This document shows, in pieces, positions 1 through 12,049 of a stretch of DNA of 64,000 nucleotides. Under the pieces are notes generated by a model. It saw only the letters and a program-made list of their open reading frames with translations. It was not told the origin of the DNA and ran no database searches. The translations under genes were made by a program, and so were the position numbers. Location: positions 186,001 to 250,000 of the forward strand of contig JAFDWX010000005.1 of assembly GCA_018268255.1 (NCBI GenBank), in the 5' to 3' direction. The number at the start of each line of letters is the position of its first letter. Position 1 is the stretch's first letter. This DNA is from Armatimonadota bacterium (GTDB lineage: Bacteria; Armatimonadota; Fimbriimonadia; Fimbriimonadales; Fimbriimonadaceae).

Positions 1-916
1 GGAAATATGCCAGGGTCAATTCCAGACCGCCCTCCAACCCGGTTGAAGGATGCCATCCGAGAATCTCCTTGGCTCGAGTGAGATCGGGTCGGCGCTTCCG
101 AGGATCATCAGGCAATGCAGGCAGATGCTCGATTCGGCTTCCGCTGCCGGTTAACTTGAGAACCGTCTGCGCAAACTCCATCACCGTGCGCTCGTCCTCG
201 CTCCCGATATTGATCGGCTCGTGAAAATCAGATCCCGCCAATCGCACAACGCCGTCGATGATATCCGCAACGTAGCCGAAACTTCGCGTCTGCTCCCCAT
301 CGCCATAAACTGTGAGGGGTTTTCCGCTGAGAGCTTGGGAAACCAGGTTGGGCACGACACGCCCATCGTCCAACCGCATTCGCGGACCATAGGTGTTAAA
401 AAACCTAACGATCCTGGTGTCGACCTTGTGGAAATGGTGGTAAGCCATCGTCATCGCCTCGGCATACCGTTTGGCTTCATCATAGACGCCCCTCGGGCCG
501 ATGGGATTTACGTTGCCCCAATAGGTTTCTGGCTGAGGGGAAACGAGCGGATCCCCATACACCTCGGATGTTGAAGCGAGCATGAACTTGGCGCATTTGT
601 CCTTGGCAAGTCCAAGCGCTTTGTGGGTTCCCAACGCGCCAACTTTGAGAACTTGAATTGGGAACCGCTCAAAGTCGACGGGGCTTGCCGGGGAGGCAAA
701 GTGAAAAACGAAGTCGATGTCGCCTTTCACGTATAGAAACTCAGTGACATCTTGCTTGATGAATTGAAACCGCTCGTGGCCAAAAAGGTGCTCGATGTTC
801 GCCAGATCGCCCGTGATCAGATTGTCGAGAACCACCACGCTCCAGCCGTCGTGGATGAGGCGATCCGTAAGGTGGGATCCTAAGAATCCCGCTCCTCCGG
901 TAACAACGGCTCGCAT
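1..916 (-). CDS. UDP-glucuronate decarboxylase-like NAD-dependent epimerase/dehydratase (partial)
   Basis: The gene runs off the left edge; about 305 residues are visible from the ATG at 914-916, so only a short C-terminus is missing for a family of about 310-320 residues. The N-terminus carries the Rossmann signature [10 protein letters not shown], and further on there is STSEVYG and the catalytic [10 protein letters not shown] (YxxxK) motif of extended short-chain dehydrogenases. The [20 protein letters not shown] region and the [14 protein letters not shown] stretch fit UDP-xylose synthase, which decarboxylates UDP-glucuronate for surface polysaccharides. That substrate is inferred from family resemblance; a dTDP-glucose dehydratase or other epimerase is less likely. 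The start lies 37 bp inside the 3' end of queG, so the two are probably co-transcribed. Confidence 0.85.
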   Translation of the reverse strand, partial: MRAVVTGGAGFLGSHLTDRLIHDGWSVVVLDNLITGDLANIEHLFGHERFQFIKQDVTEFLYVKGDIDFVFHFASPASPVDFERFPIQVLKVGALGTHKALGLAKDKCAKFMLASTSEVYGDPLVSPQPETYWGNVNPIGPRGVYDEAKRYAEAMTMAYHHFHKVDTRIVRFFNTYGPRMRLDDGRVVPNLVSQALSGKPLTVYGDGEQTRSFGYVADIIDGVVRLAGSDFHEPINIGSEDERTVMEFAQTVLKLTGSGSRIEHLPALPDDPRKRRPDLTRAKEILGWHPSTGLEGGLELTLAYF

Positions 917-1866
917 GGCTCGGTTATACCGGCTTGGCGCAAGTTGGCGCGGGCGTTTCTCCTCCACTGCTCGACCTTCGCCCTGCGTGCAGCAGATCCC
1001 TCGGTTGCTGTGTCCCAATCGGATTCGGTCCATTGTGCGATCCTAACCAAGGTGGGCCAAACTCTACGATCGAGAAAATCCTGCTCACGCGTAACCTGGG
1101 CGCGGAGCGGCTGAGATTCGCGTGGCTGGTTGAACGGACAAACCTCTTGGCAGATGTCGCACCCGAACGTCCACCCATCCGTTGTGGCAACGAGGGCGTC
1201 CACGGTGGCTGTTTTGTTCTCGATGGTCAGCGCCGAGATGCACACCCGTGAATCCACGCTCCACCGGCCGTTGAGCATTTTGATCGCTCCCGTCGGACAG
1301 GCATCGATGCACGCACGGCAGGTGCCGCAGGATCCTATTGCAGGGGGGTCGGGGTCGATATCGGCCGTGGTGAGCAGCAGCCCGATTAGGAACCAACTTC
1401 CGCGTTGGGAGTTGATGAGGCACGTATTTTTGCCGAACCAGCCGAGTCCAGCCCGCTGGGCCAGTTCCCTATCCAGAGTGGGCGCGGAATCGACACAGGG
1501 TCTAAAGCGTACCGACGGGAAGTTCTCGGATAAGTCCCTGCCCAGCTTTCGAAGCTTGGATCGCATGAGTTTGTGATAGTCCCTTCCGAGAGCGTATCGC
1601 GCCAGTTTCGGAGTGCCGGGTTCGGGTTCCAACTCCTGATAATAGTTGAGCCCGACAGCAATGACACTTCGGACCCCGGGGAGCACGTTCTCCAGGTCTT
1701 CGCGAAGCTCAAGAGAGCTTTCCATAAAGGCCATATCGCCATGCCAACCCTCCTGAACCCAAAGCCGCACGTGCGATAGTCCTGCCATGGGCTCCGGACG
1801 GCACACTCCCACGAGCTCAAATCCGAGTTCGTTGGCGAATCGTGCCAGTTCTTGGCGAATGTCCAT
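880..1866 (-). CDS. queG: Epoxyqueuosine reductase QueG
   Basis: The 328-residue protein carries out the last step of queuosine synthesis, reducing epoxyqueuosine in tRNA with a cobalamin cofactor and two [4Fe-4S] clusters. The ferredoxin-like cluster motifs [12 protein letters not shown] and [11 protein letters not shown] are present, as are [22 protein letters not shown] and other QueG signatures. I chose the ATG at 1864-1866 ([10 protein letters not shown]) because the longer reading from 1905 would run into rsmA; the gap to the rsmA stop at 1875 is then 8 bp. Its 3' end overlaps the epimerase gene. Tgt, QueA and the preQ0 genes are not in the window. Confidence 0.93.
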   Translation of the reverse strand: MDIRQELARFANELGFELVGVCRPEPMAGLSHVRLWVQEGWHGDMAFMESSLELREDLENVLPGVRSVIAVGLNYYQELEPEPGTPKLARYALGRDYHKLMRSKLRKLGRDLSENFPSVRFRPCVDSAPTLDRELAQRAGLGWFGKNTCLINSQRGSWFLIGLLLTTADIDPDPPAIGSCGTCRACIDACPTGAIKMLNGRWSVDSRVCISALTIENKTATVDALVATTDGWTFGCDICQEVCPFNQPRESQPLRAQVTREQDFLDRRVWPTLVRIAQWTESDWDTATEGSAARRAKVEQWRRNARANLRQAGITEPCEPLLPEERDS

Positions 1867-1874
1867 GGCCAGCC

Positions 1875-2681
1875 CTATTGTAGGCTCTGGAACAGGATCT
1901 GCCACTTTGCGAGGCCCAACTGGTGGGGACGAGTTGTCGCTGAAAGGCCCATGTGCCGCAACGCCCCTTCCAATTTCTCCACATCTGTGTTGCCTCGTAA
2001 GTTGTTGGCCAGCGTTTTGCGAGGCTGCCTGAAGCCTGCTCTCACAAATTCCAGAAAGCCCACCGGGACAGGTTCCTGCCTGGGAGTGAACGTCAGAACG
2101 ATGCTTTCCACCTTGGGCGGAGGAAAGAAGGCTCCAGCCGGAGCAAGGACAAGTTTTTTGATGTCGAACTGCGCCTGCATGGCAATCGAAAGAGCCCCAG
2201 CGGCCGAATTGCCCTCCTGCGCCAGGATTTTGCGCCCAACCTCAAGCTGCATCATGAGAACCGCTTCGCGGAAATGCTGACGCGCTGCAGCAAATTTTTC
2301 GAGCAAAGGCCCTGTGATGTTGTAGGGCATGTTGCTGACCAGAAGCCTCGGTTGAGGGAACTCTTGGAAGGCAGCGACCAGATCCGCGTTGAGCACGTCG
2401 CCAGGGACCACTCGGGCGAGTGGCGCGGTTTCGGTGAGAGCGGAAACGGCAACGGGGTCGATCTCAAACGCGAGCACCGATCGACATTTGTTCGAGAGCG
2501 ATGAAGTCAGCACACCAGGGCCAGGGCCAACCTCGATGACCGAATCCTCTGCGGTGGCACGCTCCACGATCGCGCTGACCACGTTTGGAGAAACCAAAAA
2601 ATGTTGGCCCCACTTCTTGCTCGGATTCAATCCATGGCGAAGAAGCAGGGCTTTGAGTTCTGCCGGATGGGTCAGGTTCAC
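1875..2681 (-). CDS. rsmA: 16S rRNA dimethyladenosine transferase RsmA (KsgA)
   Basis: The 268-residue SAM-dependent methyltransferase dimethylates the two adjacent adenines in helix 45 of 16S rRNA. Visible signatures are KKWGQHFLVSPNVV at the N-terminus, the SAM-binding EVGPGPGVLT, and the catalytic NMPYNIT (the usual NLPY with Met in place of Leu). Full family length. Its ATG overlaps the stop of the 3D-domain gene by 4 bp (ATGA), which indicates translational coupling. The neighbour resembles YabE, and yabE-rnmV-ksgA is the order in Bacillus; the ribonuclease M5 gene (rnmV) is absent between them here. Confidence 0.96.
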   Translation of the reverse strand: MNLTHPAELKALLLRHGLNPSKKWGQHFLVSPNVVSAIVERATAEDSVIEVGPGPGVLTSSLSNKCRSVLAFEIDPVAVSALTETAPLARVVPGDVLNADLVAAFQEFPQPRLLVSNMPYNITGPLLEKFAAARQHFREAVLMMQLEVGRKILAQEGNSAAGALSIAMQAQFDIKKLVLAPAGAFFPPPKVESIVLTFTPRQEPVPVGFLEFVRAGFRQPRKTLANNLRGNTDVEKLEGALRHMGLSATTRPHQLGLAKWQILFQSLQ

Positions 2682-3325
2682 CGATCGGAAAGGATGTGGA
2701 CCTTCACCTTTTTGCGGCCCCAGTTATCGATGTCTCGCTCGTTGGTCAAGCAGACGTCGATGCGGTTGCCCTTAATGGCACCACCGGTGTCGGCGGCGAT
2801 GGCCAATCCATAGCCTTCCACGTACACCCACGTTCCCAATTTGATGACCTTAGGATCGACTGCAATCACGCCATATTTGGCCATGATGCCACTTGCGGTC
2901 TTGCCACCGTACTTTGCGCCGACGCCTGCCATCGGGTGATAGGCTGTCGCCACAACGGTGATGATCTTGCGACCGGTAAAAGCACCGCGGCTTGTGCCGT
3001 AGCCCTCTTTTCCAATCTTGAAAATCTCGTTCTGAGGCTCCACGCGATCCTTACTGATCGCTTTTCTGGAACTCTCTTTACCGTTGACGTAAAGTACTTC
3101 GTACGTCACGGTCTCTGAGCCTTTTTTGCCTTCCTGAGCTTTCAGTACACGCCCACGGCCCACGTCTCGGCTCACCACGTATTCGGTTTTGTAGGGCAAT
3201 TCTTTGGTGACTACCAAGGCTTTTGTTTCCGCCTCGATCTTTACGACGCTATCTTGCTGTTTGGCCCACGCTGACCAAGCAAACGTCACCGCTATAATTG
3301 CTCCAAGCACTTTCATGCCACGCAT
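2678..3325 (-). CDS. Secreted G5 and 3D domain protein, YabE-like
   Basis: 215 residues with an N-terminal signal sequence (MRGMKVLGAIIAVTFAWSAWA). Residues about 35-105 look like a G5 domain and about 125-212 form a 3D domain, whose three aspartates are seen in GVIAVDPKVI, AADTGGAIKG and RIDVCL. 3D domains are double-psi barrels of lytic transglycosylase type, so a role in peptidoglycan turnover is likely but not proven. Family members such as YabE and the Rpf-like proteins act outside the membrane. The first ATG was kept because AGGAGG lies seven bases upstream. It overlaps rsmA by 4 bp. Confidence 0.85.
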   Translation of the reverse strand: MRGMKVLGAIIAVTFAWSAWAKQQDSVVKIEAETKALVVTKELPYKTEYVVSRDVGRGRVLKAQEGKKGSETVTYEVLYVNGKESSRKAISKDRVEPQNEIFKIGKEGYGTSRGAFTGRKIITVVATAYHPMAGVGAKYGGKTASGIMAKYGVIAVDPKVIKLGTWVYVEGYGLAIAADTGGAIKGNRIDVCLTNERDIDNWGRKKVKVHILSDR

Positions 3326-3383
3326 TTGGCACCTCCTCTTGCGTTTTAAGCTTCCTAAAGAGGTACCAGCCAGCCCTTTGAGA

Positions 3384-3389
3384 TGTCAA
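3384..3389 (-). promoter_or_regulatory. Candidate -35 box of the 3D-rsmA transcript
   Basis: A perfect TTGACA on the minus strand lies 59-64 bp upstream of the 3D-protein start. No convincing -10 box is present at 16-18 bp spacing (best TACCTC), so this is only a candidate. Transcription could also come from another promoter nearby. Confidence 0.25.
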
Positions 3390-3420
3390 CCCATGGTGGC
3401 CCGCCGCCCTCAAGACATAA

Positions 3421-3461
3421 CGGTTTGGCGGCGAACCTACGCCAGGTTCACCGCCAAACCG
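3421..3461. repeat. Long inverted repeat between the 3D gene and its upstream neighbour
   Basis: The arms CGGTTTGGCGG and CCGCCAAACCG, followed inwards by GAACCT and AGGTTC, give a 17-bp stem with a symmetric one-base interruption and a five-base loop. On the plus strand a T-rich stretch follows. It sits between the terminator of the upstream minus gene and the possible promoter of the 3D gene, so it could be an antisense-facing terminator, a regulatory hairpin or a REP-like palindrome. Confidence 0.5.
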
Positions 3462-3485
3462 CGATTTTCATTTTTATTGTCGGCA

Positions 3486-3510
3486 GAAAAACCTAGTATT
3501 TTGACTAGGT
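3486..3510 (-). terminator. Rho-independent terminator of the propeller-like protein gene
   Basis: Read on the minus strand, ACCTAGT pairs with ACTAGGT around a six-base loop and is followed at once by a run of five T. It starts six bases past the stop of the 3516-4394 gene. Confidence 0.75.
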
Positions 3511-3515
3511 AATGT

Positions 3516-4390
3516 TTATTTCTTTGCGGACCCTGTGGAGAAACTCCCGCGCGAGACCGGGCAAGGCGTCCCTTCGCTCGTTGTGAGGATCGAATTGCCG
3601 TCTGTGGAGTAGCAGATCGCCTCTCCCTGGCCCTCCACACCGAGTTCAAGTCTCGTGGGCTTTGCCGTGAACCAAGTATCGAAGTTCTTTGTGACAGTGA
3701 ACTCGAACGCAGCAAGGTAGGTTCTCAGCACCACGAATCCGTTGTTCGGGGACACATCGCCCCCGGTGAGGAGCTTTGAGCCAGGGACGATCGAACCGAC
3801 TTCCACGGTGCCCATCTTCTTGAGTGTGTATTTGCCACTCTTGGCGGGTGCCGTGAGCTTGTACACGGAACTGGGTCCTTTGTCCGTTTTGGTGACGATC
3901 CACACATCCCCGGTTTTTTGGTCGACCAATAAGGTTTCCGCATTGTGCGCGCCGTCCGGGTACGCGACCTGATATGTCTCAAAATTGACGATCTTCCCGC
4001 TGGGTTGGGTCGGCTCAGGCACCTTGTAGATTTGGATCTCGGGCCGGATCTCCTTGTTGTCGCCAATGTCGCCTATATACAGATAACTCTTGCCCTTGAT
4101 CTTAGCTGAAGCGATGTCCTCCCAGTCGGTAGCTTTCACTCCTGAAAGGTTCCACTCGCCCGAAACATGACCCTTCAGGTCGAACCGGAAGAACCTTGCC
4201 GTGTCGCCACTGTCGTTATGGGTGTAGTACTGCCCAGGGGCTAGGTATGAGCGTGCTATGCCGGAGCTTTCGTTGATCTGTTTATTGTCCAGTTCACAGA
4301 CCTTTTGAGTCTTGTTCCACTTAGAATGGGACTGCTGAGCCACGGGAGCGGAAACGACAAAAACTGTCAGGAGCGAAAGGACCACGGGCT

Positions 4391-4394
<4 letters not shown>
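3516..4394 (-). CDS. Secreted protein of unknown function, beta-propeller-like
   Basis: 292 residues with a signal peptide (MKPVVLSLLTVFVVSAPVAQQ). The mature part is rich in short beta strands with repeating YIGDIGDN, IYKVPEP, VWIVTKTD, VYKLTAP-type segments, as in six- or seven-bladed propellers that read out 'location, status, value' strings. The HNDSGDTARFF and IGDIGDNKEIR motifs are shared with uncharacterised secreted proteins of several phyla. No catalytic residues could be named. Its ATG overlaps the stop of the glycosylase gene by 4 bp, yet the two products act in different compartments. Confidence 0.7.
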
Positions 4395-7524
<3,130 letters not shown>

Positions 7525-7560
7525 CGCCTCCGGGCCAAAAGCCTGGGGGCGATTCTTTTT
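7525..7560. terminator. Strong hairpin, possibly a terminator
   Basis: CGCCTCCGGGC and GCCTGGGGGCG form an 11-bp stem (two G-T pairs) with a CAAAA loop. The T-tract is on the plus-strand side, but the only adjacent gene is the minus-strand one ending at 7559, whose stop is next to the hairpin. It may work as a U-less terminator for that gene. Confidence 0.4.
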
Positions 7561-8338
7561 AGCCCGACCGTTTGGACTTCAGCTCGATATCCAATTTTCG
7601 CTGAGACCGCTCTTTGGTCTTGATCACAACAACATCGGTGACGCTCTTCATCTTGAGCTCAAACTGTGTAAACAATCCCATTCTCCGGTCCAAATTTGCC
7701 GTCCCCGCGCCTTCTACTACTGTTGAAGTTTCGGCCCAAGCGCTTTCTCTATCCTTGTCCGCAACAATTTCCAAGGTTTCGTCTTCCAAATTTTTGTAAA
7801 TCTGACGAACCTTCAGTCCGATTTCTGCGTCTCCATCGGATAATCGGTTGAGAACACAAGTATAAGTGACATCCCCTGCCCCAAACTTGCGAGAAAAAGT
7901 CCAACTATCGCCAGCCGAGACTCGCTTTTCAGGGAAAGATACGGGCAAATACACAATATCTGCAAACCTTTTGATATCGAGTCCAGGCAATTTCACGGGC
8001 ACCTCAATATCGGGCGCAGTGGTGCTGAGGGTCACGCCCAGCTTATTGACCACAACGGTGGTTTTGGGAAAGTACGATTGAAACGCGTCCAACCCCAAAG
8101 GCAAGGGCTCATCGTTAAAAAGTATTTTTGCTTCCTTAAGCTCATGCGTGAACCTAAGAGTGCCATCCTTTTCGGGTTGCTCCGAATCGACTTTCACGGT
8201 CACGTCAATCGCAGCCTTTCCTTCATTCCCGCCCAATATCGGAAGGAAGCCGTTGAAAGTGCCTTGGAGTTGGTATGTGGAATGAGCCGGCCCCGAACCC
8301 CCGTAAACTAGGAAAGCCGCAATCAGAACTGGAGTCAT
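7559..8338 (-). CDS. Secreted protein of unknown function
   Basis: 259 residues with a short signal peptide (MTPVLIAAFLVYGGSGPAHS). The rest is soluble and predicted mainly beta, with alternating hydrophobic/polar residues (TLRFTHELKEAKILF, VVVNKLGVTLST, KVRQIYKNLEDETLEIVAD). The layout, with a GDSWTFSRKF segment in the middle and a late DxxxGxxTxFE-like strand (RRMGLFTQFELKM), resembles lipoprotein families with unknown ligand such as the DUF6263 type, but I cannot assign it. The 19250-20017 product has a similar build. It is divergent from the kinase gene, with a TATAAA box at 8345-8350 only six bases before its ATG. Confidence 0.65.
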   Translation of the reverse strand: MTPVLIAAFLVYGGSGPAHSTYQLQGTFNGFLPILGGNEGKAAIDVTVKVDSEQPEKDGTLRFTHELKEAKILFNDEPLPLGLDAFQSYFPKTTVVVNKLGVTLSTTAPDIEVPVKLPGLDIKRFADIVYLPVSFPEKRVSAGDSWTFSRKFGAGDVTYTCVLNRLSDGDAEIGLKVRQIYKNLEDETLEIVADKDRESAWAETSTVVEGAGTANLDRRMGLFTQFELKMKSVTDVVVIKTKERSQRKLDIELKSKRSG

Positions 8339-8388
8339 GCTGTATTTATACGCCCTCCAGGCAATACTGCGCGTCTGAAAATTAGCTC

Positions 8389-10590
8389 ATGAGCTATGGA
8401 CCAAACCCGCTACCCGAAGGTGCAGAACTAGATCAACGCTACTGCGTGAGATCGGTTCTGGGGCAGGGAGGATTCGGAATCACCTATCTCGCTTTTGATA
8501 ATGATCGACAAGATTCCGTTGTAATTAAGGAATTGGCCCCAAGCTCAACACAACGCGCAGAGAACGGCTGGATCGACTGGTCCCAGGTGGGTCCATCGGC
8601 AGCCGAGAGGACCCGCCACCAGTTTTTGCGCGAAGCGAAAAATCTCCGAAGCGTGCGTTCCTCGGGCGTACCCAGCGTGCGAGGTTTCTTTCAACAAAAC
8701 CACACGGCCTACTGCGTCACCGAATATTTGGGGGGTGCCCAGTCCCTTCAAGCCATCCTTGCCCGAGATGGGAGAAGTACAGAGACATTTGTGGAAGCCA
8801 TCGTCCGCGATCTCTGCGGGATATTGGAGCCGATCCACCAGCGTGGCATCCTCCACCGAGATATCAAGCCGTCCAACATTCTCCTCAACGAAGCAGGCGA
8901 AGTGTATCTGGTTGACTTTGGTTCCTCCCGTGAGTGGCACCCCGACGTAACCCACCACCAAACCGTTGAATTCACGCCAGGTTACGCGCCGATCGAGCAG
9001 ATGAACGACGCGGCTCGGCGCGGTCCGGCCACCGATATATACGGCCTTTGCGCTACGGCTTACACACTACTTACGGGTTACGCCCCTCCTCCTGTGACGG
9101 AGCGGATCTCCCTGGACAAGCTTCAACCCATTGAAAAAGTGCGACAAGATATACGTCCCGCCTTCGCACGCACGATCCTAGCGGGCTTGGAGTTGAGATT
9201 TGAGGATCGGCCGCAGTCCATCGACGAGTTTCTCAATCTCTTGGATGCAGCCGACGGGGAGGACAGCGGATACGCCCTGGCTGAACTGGATTCCCGCAAG
9301 TTGCTACTCCAACGATTGCGTCCCGGGAAGAACGAGTGCCCATCTTGCGGCGGAATTTTGGTGGACCCCAAGCCGCTCAAAGTCATGCAATGCCCGGTGT
9401 GCCGAGATGGCGTGATTCGCCATCGAGATATCGCGCCGAACCGGTGCCCCGTCTGCCGCGTCGGATTTTGGCGCCCCCGCTCCTACATTAAGGGAATTCC
9501 CCCGTTCTGCCCGGCTTGCCGGATCGGCACGCTTGTGCCGGAAGGTGGACTCATGGGAATCAGCGTAAAAAAGGTCCATTGCGACCAGTGCAAAGCTGTC
9601 TTTCACCGCGAAAAACAGGGCTGGAGCATGGAAGACTCCGACCAGGTCGCCCCATGGGAAGAGTGGATTTCTGCTTCCGGGCGATCCCTAGAGGGCGAAA
9701 TCTGCGACTCGTGCCACGCTCAATTCGACATTCTTGAGGATGATCGGTTGAAGCGCGTGGTCCCCAGGGGCAAGCCAGGCGAATACAACCTGCTCTATCG
9801 TGAAGAATGGGCGAAAGTGGCCGCGGGACTCGAGCCGGGGCAAGGCAACAGCTTTTGCCCGACCTGCAGTGCCGATTACTATCTGGATGACCAGCACCTG
9901 ACTTTGCTGGACGCTCGGTCCGATCCTTTTGGTTTTGCCAAGGCCTTTCAGGGTTGCCTTGTTTCTGTCGAGCAGGCTCGGTGGATGGCTGTGGGAAAAT
10001 CAAGCGGACATCGAGGACTTGTTTGTAGCGAGTGCGCGATGGAATTTGACTCGGAATCCGGAGGATTTAGTTTGGTGCACTCACCGGACCGGAGGCTCAA
10101 GCGTCAGGCGGGAAAGGTCCGGCCCCTTCTGGATTGGCACCGCATCATTCGGCATTTACCGGTTGTGGGTACCGAAAGTGAACTCGACGAGCAGATTCTG
10201 CAGGCTGCGGCGAACGCATACGTACAAGGTGAAATTGGATTCGATTTCCGGAACGAAGGAACTGACTGGAGCTCAAAGGCGGAGCGATTGGTGGAAGACG
10301 GATCGGTTCAAGAAGGCACGCTGGCGATCTCCAATCGCCAACTCACGTTCGGAGGAATATTCAAGAGAGTCCGGTTTGACTTAAGTCAGGTGGATTCCAT
10401 CACGGCGAGCGGCGACACACTCGAATTGTTGATGGGAAATGGCGGTGAGACGTTTGTTCTTCCGAACGTACTGATACCCGTCGCTCTCGCGAGCGGTCGA
10501 ATAGATCTCCTTATCGGAGCAGAGTCGCTGGCAGCAAGGCTAAATTACGCTCTGGATAGATCTGCTCAGGATTCGACGTTGACGCGGTGA
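8389..10590 (+). CDS. Serine/threonine protein kinase with zinc-knuckle array and PH/GRAM-like tail
   Basis: 733 residues. The kinase domain (about 15-285) has the glycine loop GQGGFGITY, Lys47 (VVIKEL), the helix-C glutamate in REAKNL, HRDIKPSNILL with catalytic Asp158, and DFGSS with Asp176; it looks active. Residues about 315-560 hold eight CxxC knuckles (CPSC, CPVC twice, CPAC, CDQC, CDSC, CPTC, CSEC), enough for about four zinc ribbons. The C-terminus (about 640-705) reads TLAISNRQLTFGG...RFDLSQVDSI, typical of a small PH/GRAM-like beta domain. No transmembrane helix is seen, so it should be cytoplasmic, unlike PASTA kinases. Its substrate is unknown. Confidence 0.85.
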   Translation: MSYGPNPLPEGAELDQRYCVRSVLGQGGFGITYLAFDNDRQDSVVIKELAPSSTQRAENGWIDWSQVGPSAAERTRHQFLREAKNLRSVRSSGVPSVRGFFQQNHTAYCVTEYLGGAQSLQAILARDGRSTETFVEAIVRDLCGILEPIHQRGILHRDIKPSNILLNEAGEVYLVDFGSSREWHPDVTHHQTVEFTPGYAPIEQMNDAARRGPATDIYGLCATAYTLLTGYAPPPVTERISLDKLQPIEKVRQDIRPAFARTILAGLELRFEDRPQSIDEFLNLLDAADGEDSGYALAELDSRKLLLQRLRPGKNECPSCGGILVDPKPLKVMQCPVCRDGVIRHRDIAPNRCPVCRVGFWRPRSYIKGIPPFCPACRIGTLVPEGGLMGISVKKVHCDQCKAVFHREKQGWSMEDSDQVAPWEEWISASGRSLEGEICDSCHAQFDILEDDRLKRVVPRGKPGEYNLLYREEWAKVAAGLEPGQGNSFCPTCSADYYLDDQHLTLLDARSDPFGFAKAFQGCLVSVEQARWMAVGKSSGHRGLVCSECAMEFDSESGGFSLVHSPDRRLKRQAGKVRPLLDWHRIIRHLPVVGTESELDEQILQAAANAYVQGEIGFDFRNEGTDWSSKAERLVEDGSVQEGTLAISNRQLTFGGIFKRVRFDLSQVDSITASGDTLELLMGNGGETFVLPNVLIPVALASGRIDLLIGAESLAARLNYALDRSAQDSTLTR

Positions 10591-11789
10591 CGCAAAGGTG
10601 TCGCGGGCAACCCAAGCACGTCGGAAGGCGTGGACTGCGTCGCATAGTTCATCAGCTTGGTCAGGATCACCTTAATCGAGCCGGCCACCGGATAGGCGAT
10701 CAGCATGCCGATCAAGCCGAAGAGCGCGGCGAATGAGAACACCACAAACATGCTGACCAAAGGGCTGAGACCAACGCTCTTACCGAGGAAGCGTGGCGTG
10801 AGCAACGCATCATAAACCAAGGACACAGCGGCAAAGAGCAGGGACACAACAACGGCAAACGTCCATGGACTGCCAAAGTGAAGGAACATGTTCGACGTCA
10901 CGCCGGAAAGACCAGTCCCCAGCAGAATGGAGATAAGTGCGATCCAAGTACCGAAGTAAGGGATGAGGTACACGGCGGCTGCGAGAAGCGCAAAGGGAAT
11001 CGCGTACGGAACCCCTAGAACCGAAAGAACTACCGACATCACGCACGAATACACCGTGAAATTGAGCATCACGCCGCGCAGATAGCCCATGAATACGCTT
11101 CCCACCTCGCGGACTAGACCTATGGTTTCCGCTCGGATGGAGGTCGGAATCCAACTTGCGCTTCTGACCTTCATGTTGTCGATGTCGAGCAGAATCAGGA
11201 GCACCAGCAACGGTGTGAAGAGCAACATTAGCAATTGAGAGCTGGCATTCAGCGCTATGTTGATGAACCCGCTGAAAAATGACTGGATCTTGTTGGCAAT
11301 TTCCTTACGGTGCGGTTCTACGTATTGCTGGACTAGCAGGCGCCTATCAGCAGGAATTCCGACCTGTTCCAAGGGGCCGCTGAATTGCACGAGAAGTTGA
11401 TCGACCGGGTTTGCCGACCCGTTATCGGAGGCCCGATAAACAGGATTCCAGCGGTCAAAAGTGCTGGCCTCGACATTAGTCGCGATGGTTTTGGTGAAAG
11501 ACTGGAGCCGACCCGTAATCGCGCCGAGCTGACCAGCCGCCATCGGAGCCACCTTGACAATGACAATCGTCGCTCCCGCAAAAAAGAGCGTGAAGACCAG
11601 AAGAATGGCTACGGCTCGTGGCACGCCTCTTCTCCGAAGCCGACCGATGGTGGGCTCGAGGAGAATTGCTATGACGAACGCGAGGAAGAACGGTAGAAGA
11701 ATGCCTCGGACAGCATAAAGAAAGCCCAGGATGGCGATAAGAACCACCACCCAGAGCAGAATTTTCCACCAGTTGATGGTGGATTGCAT
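10566..11789 (-). CDS. AI-2E family transporter (PerM-like permease)
   Basis: 407 residues with about eight hydrophobic helices: two or three at the N-terminus (LLWVVVLIAILGFLYAV), a long soluble loop, then the conserved C-terminal block YFGTWIALISILLG and LSPLVSMFVVFSFAALFG with the terminal LIAYPVAG. The family exports small molecules such as AI-2 or acts as a proton/sodium antiporter; the substrate here cannot be told. It overlaps the end of the convergent kinase gene by 25 bp. The YtxH gene lies 3 bp upstream. Confidence 0.88.
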   Translation of the reverse strand: MQSTINWWKILLWVVVLIAILGFLYAVRGILLPFFLAFVIAILLEPTIGRLRRRGVPRAVAILLVFTLFFAGATIVIVKVAPMAAGQLGAITGRLQSFTKTIATNVEASTFDRWNPVYRASDNGSANPVDQLLVQFSGPLEQVGIPADRRLLVQQYVEPHRKEIANKIQSFFSGFINIALNASSQLLMLLFTPLLVLLILLDIDNMKVRSASWIPTSIRAETIGLVREVGSVFMGYLRGVMLNFTVYSCVMSVVLSVLGVPYAIPFALLAAAVYLIPYFGTWIALISILLGTGLSGVTSNMFLHFGSPWTFAVVVSLLFAAVSLVYDALLTPRFLGKSVGLSPLVSMFVVFSFAALFGLIGMLIAYPVAGSIKVILTKLMNYATQSTPSDVLGLPATPLRHRVNVES

Positions 11790-11792
11790 CGA

Positions 11793-12023
11793 TTATGCGC
11801 CGAGTTCTTCTGGCTCGAGCTTGCTGGCTCTCTTCGCCCGCTGCTCGGTAAGCCACTCTTCTGTTCGGCCCTTGAGTTCTTTCGCCTTATCGCCGATCAT
11901 CTCTCGGGTCTCGTTCCCCGGCTTGGGTGCGAACAAAACGCCCGCGGCCGCGCCGACCAATGCGCCAAGGCCAAAGCCGGCGAGGAGATACACCAAAGAA
12001 TTCTTGTCGTCTGAGCTATTCAT
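11793..12023 (-). CDS. YtxH domain protein
   Basis: 76 residues from the ATG at 12021-12023, which has AAGGAGG about nine bases upstream; the longer reading from 12134 overlaps the upstream gene and lacks such a site. A glycine-rich membrane segment (LLAGFGLGALVGAAAGVLFAPKPG) is followed by a charged, amphipathic helix, the defining YtxH pattern seen in general-stress proteins. Probably membrane-anchored; molecular role unknown. Operon with the AI-2E permease. Confidence 0.8.
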   Translation of the reverse strand: MNSSDDKNSLVYLLAGFGLGALVGAAAGVLFAPKPGNETREMIGDKAKELKGRTEEWLTEQRAKRASKLEPEELGA

Positions 12024-12049
12024 AGTTAAAAGCCTCCTTGATTCCATTA

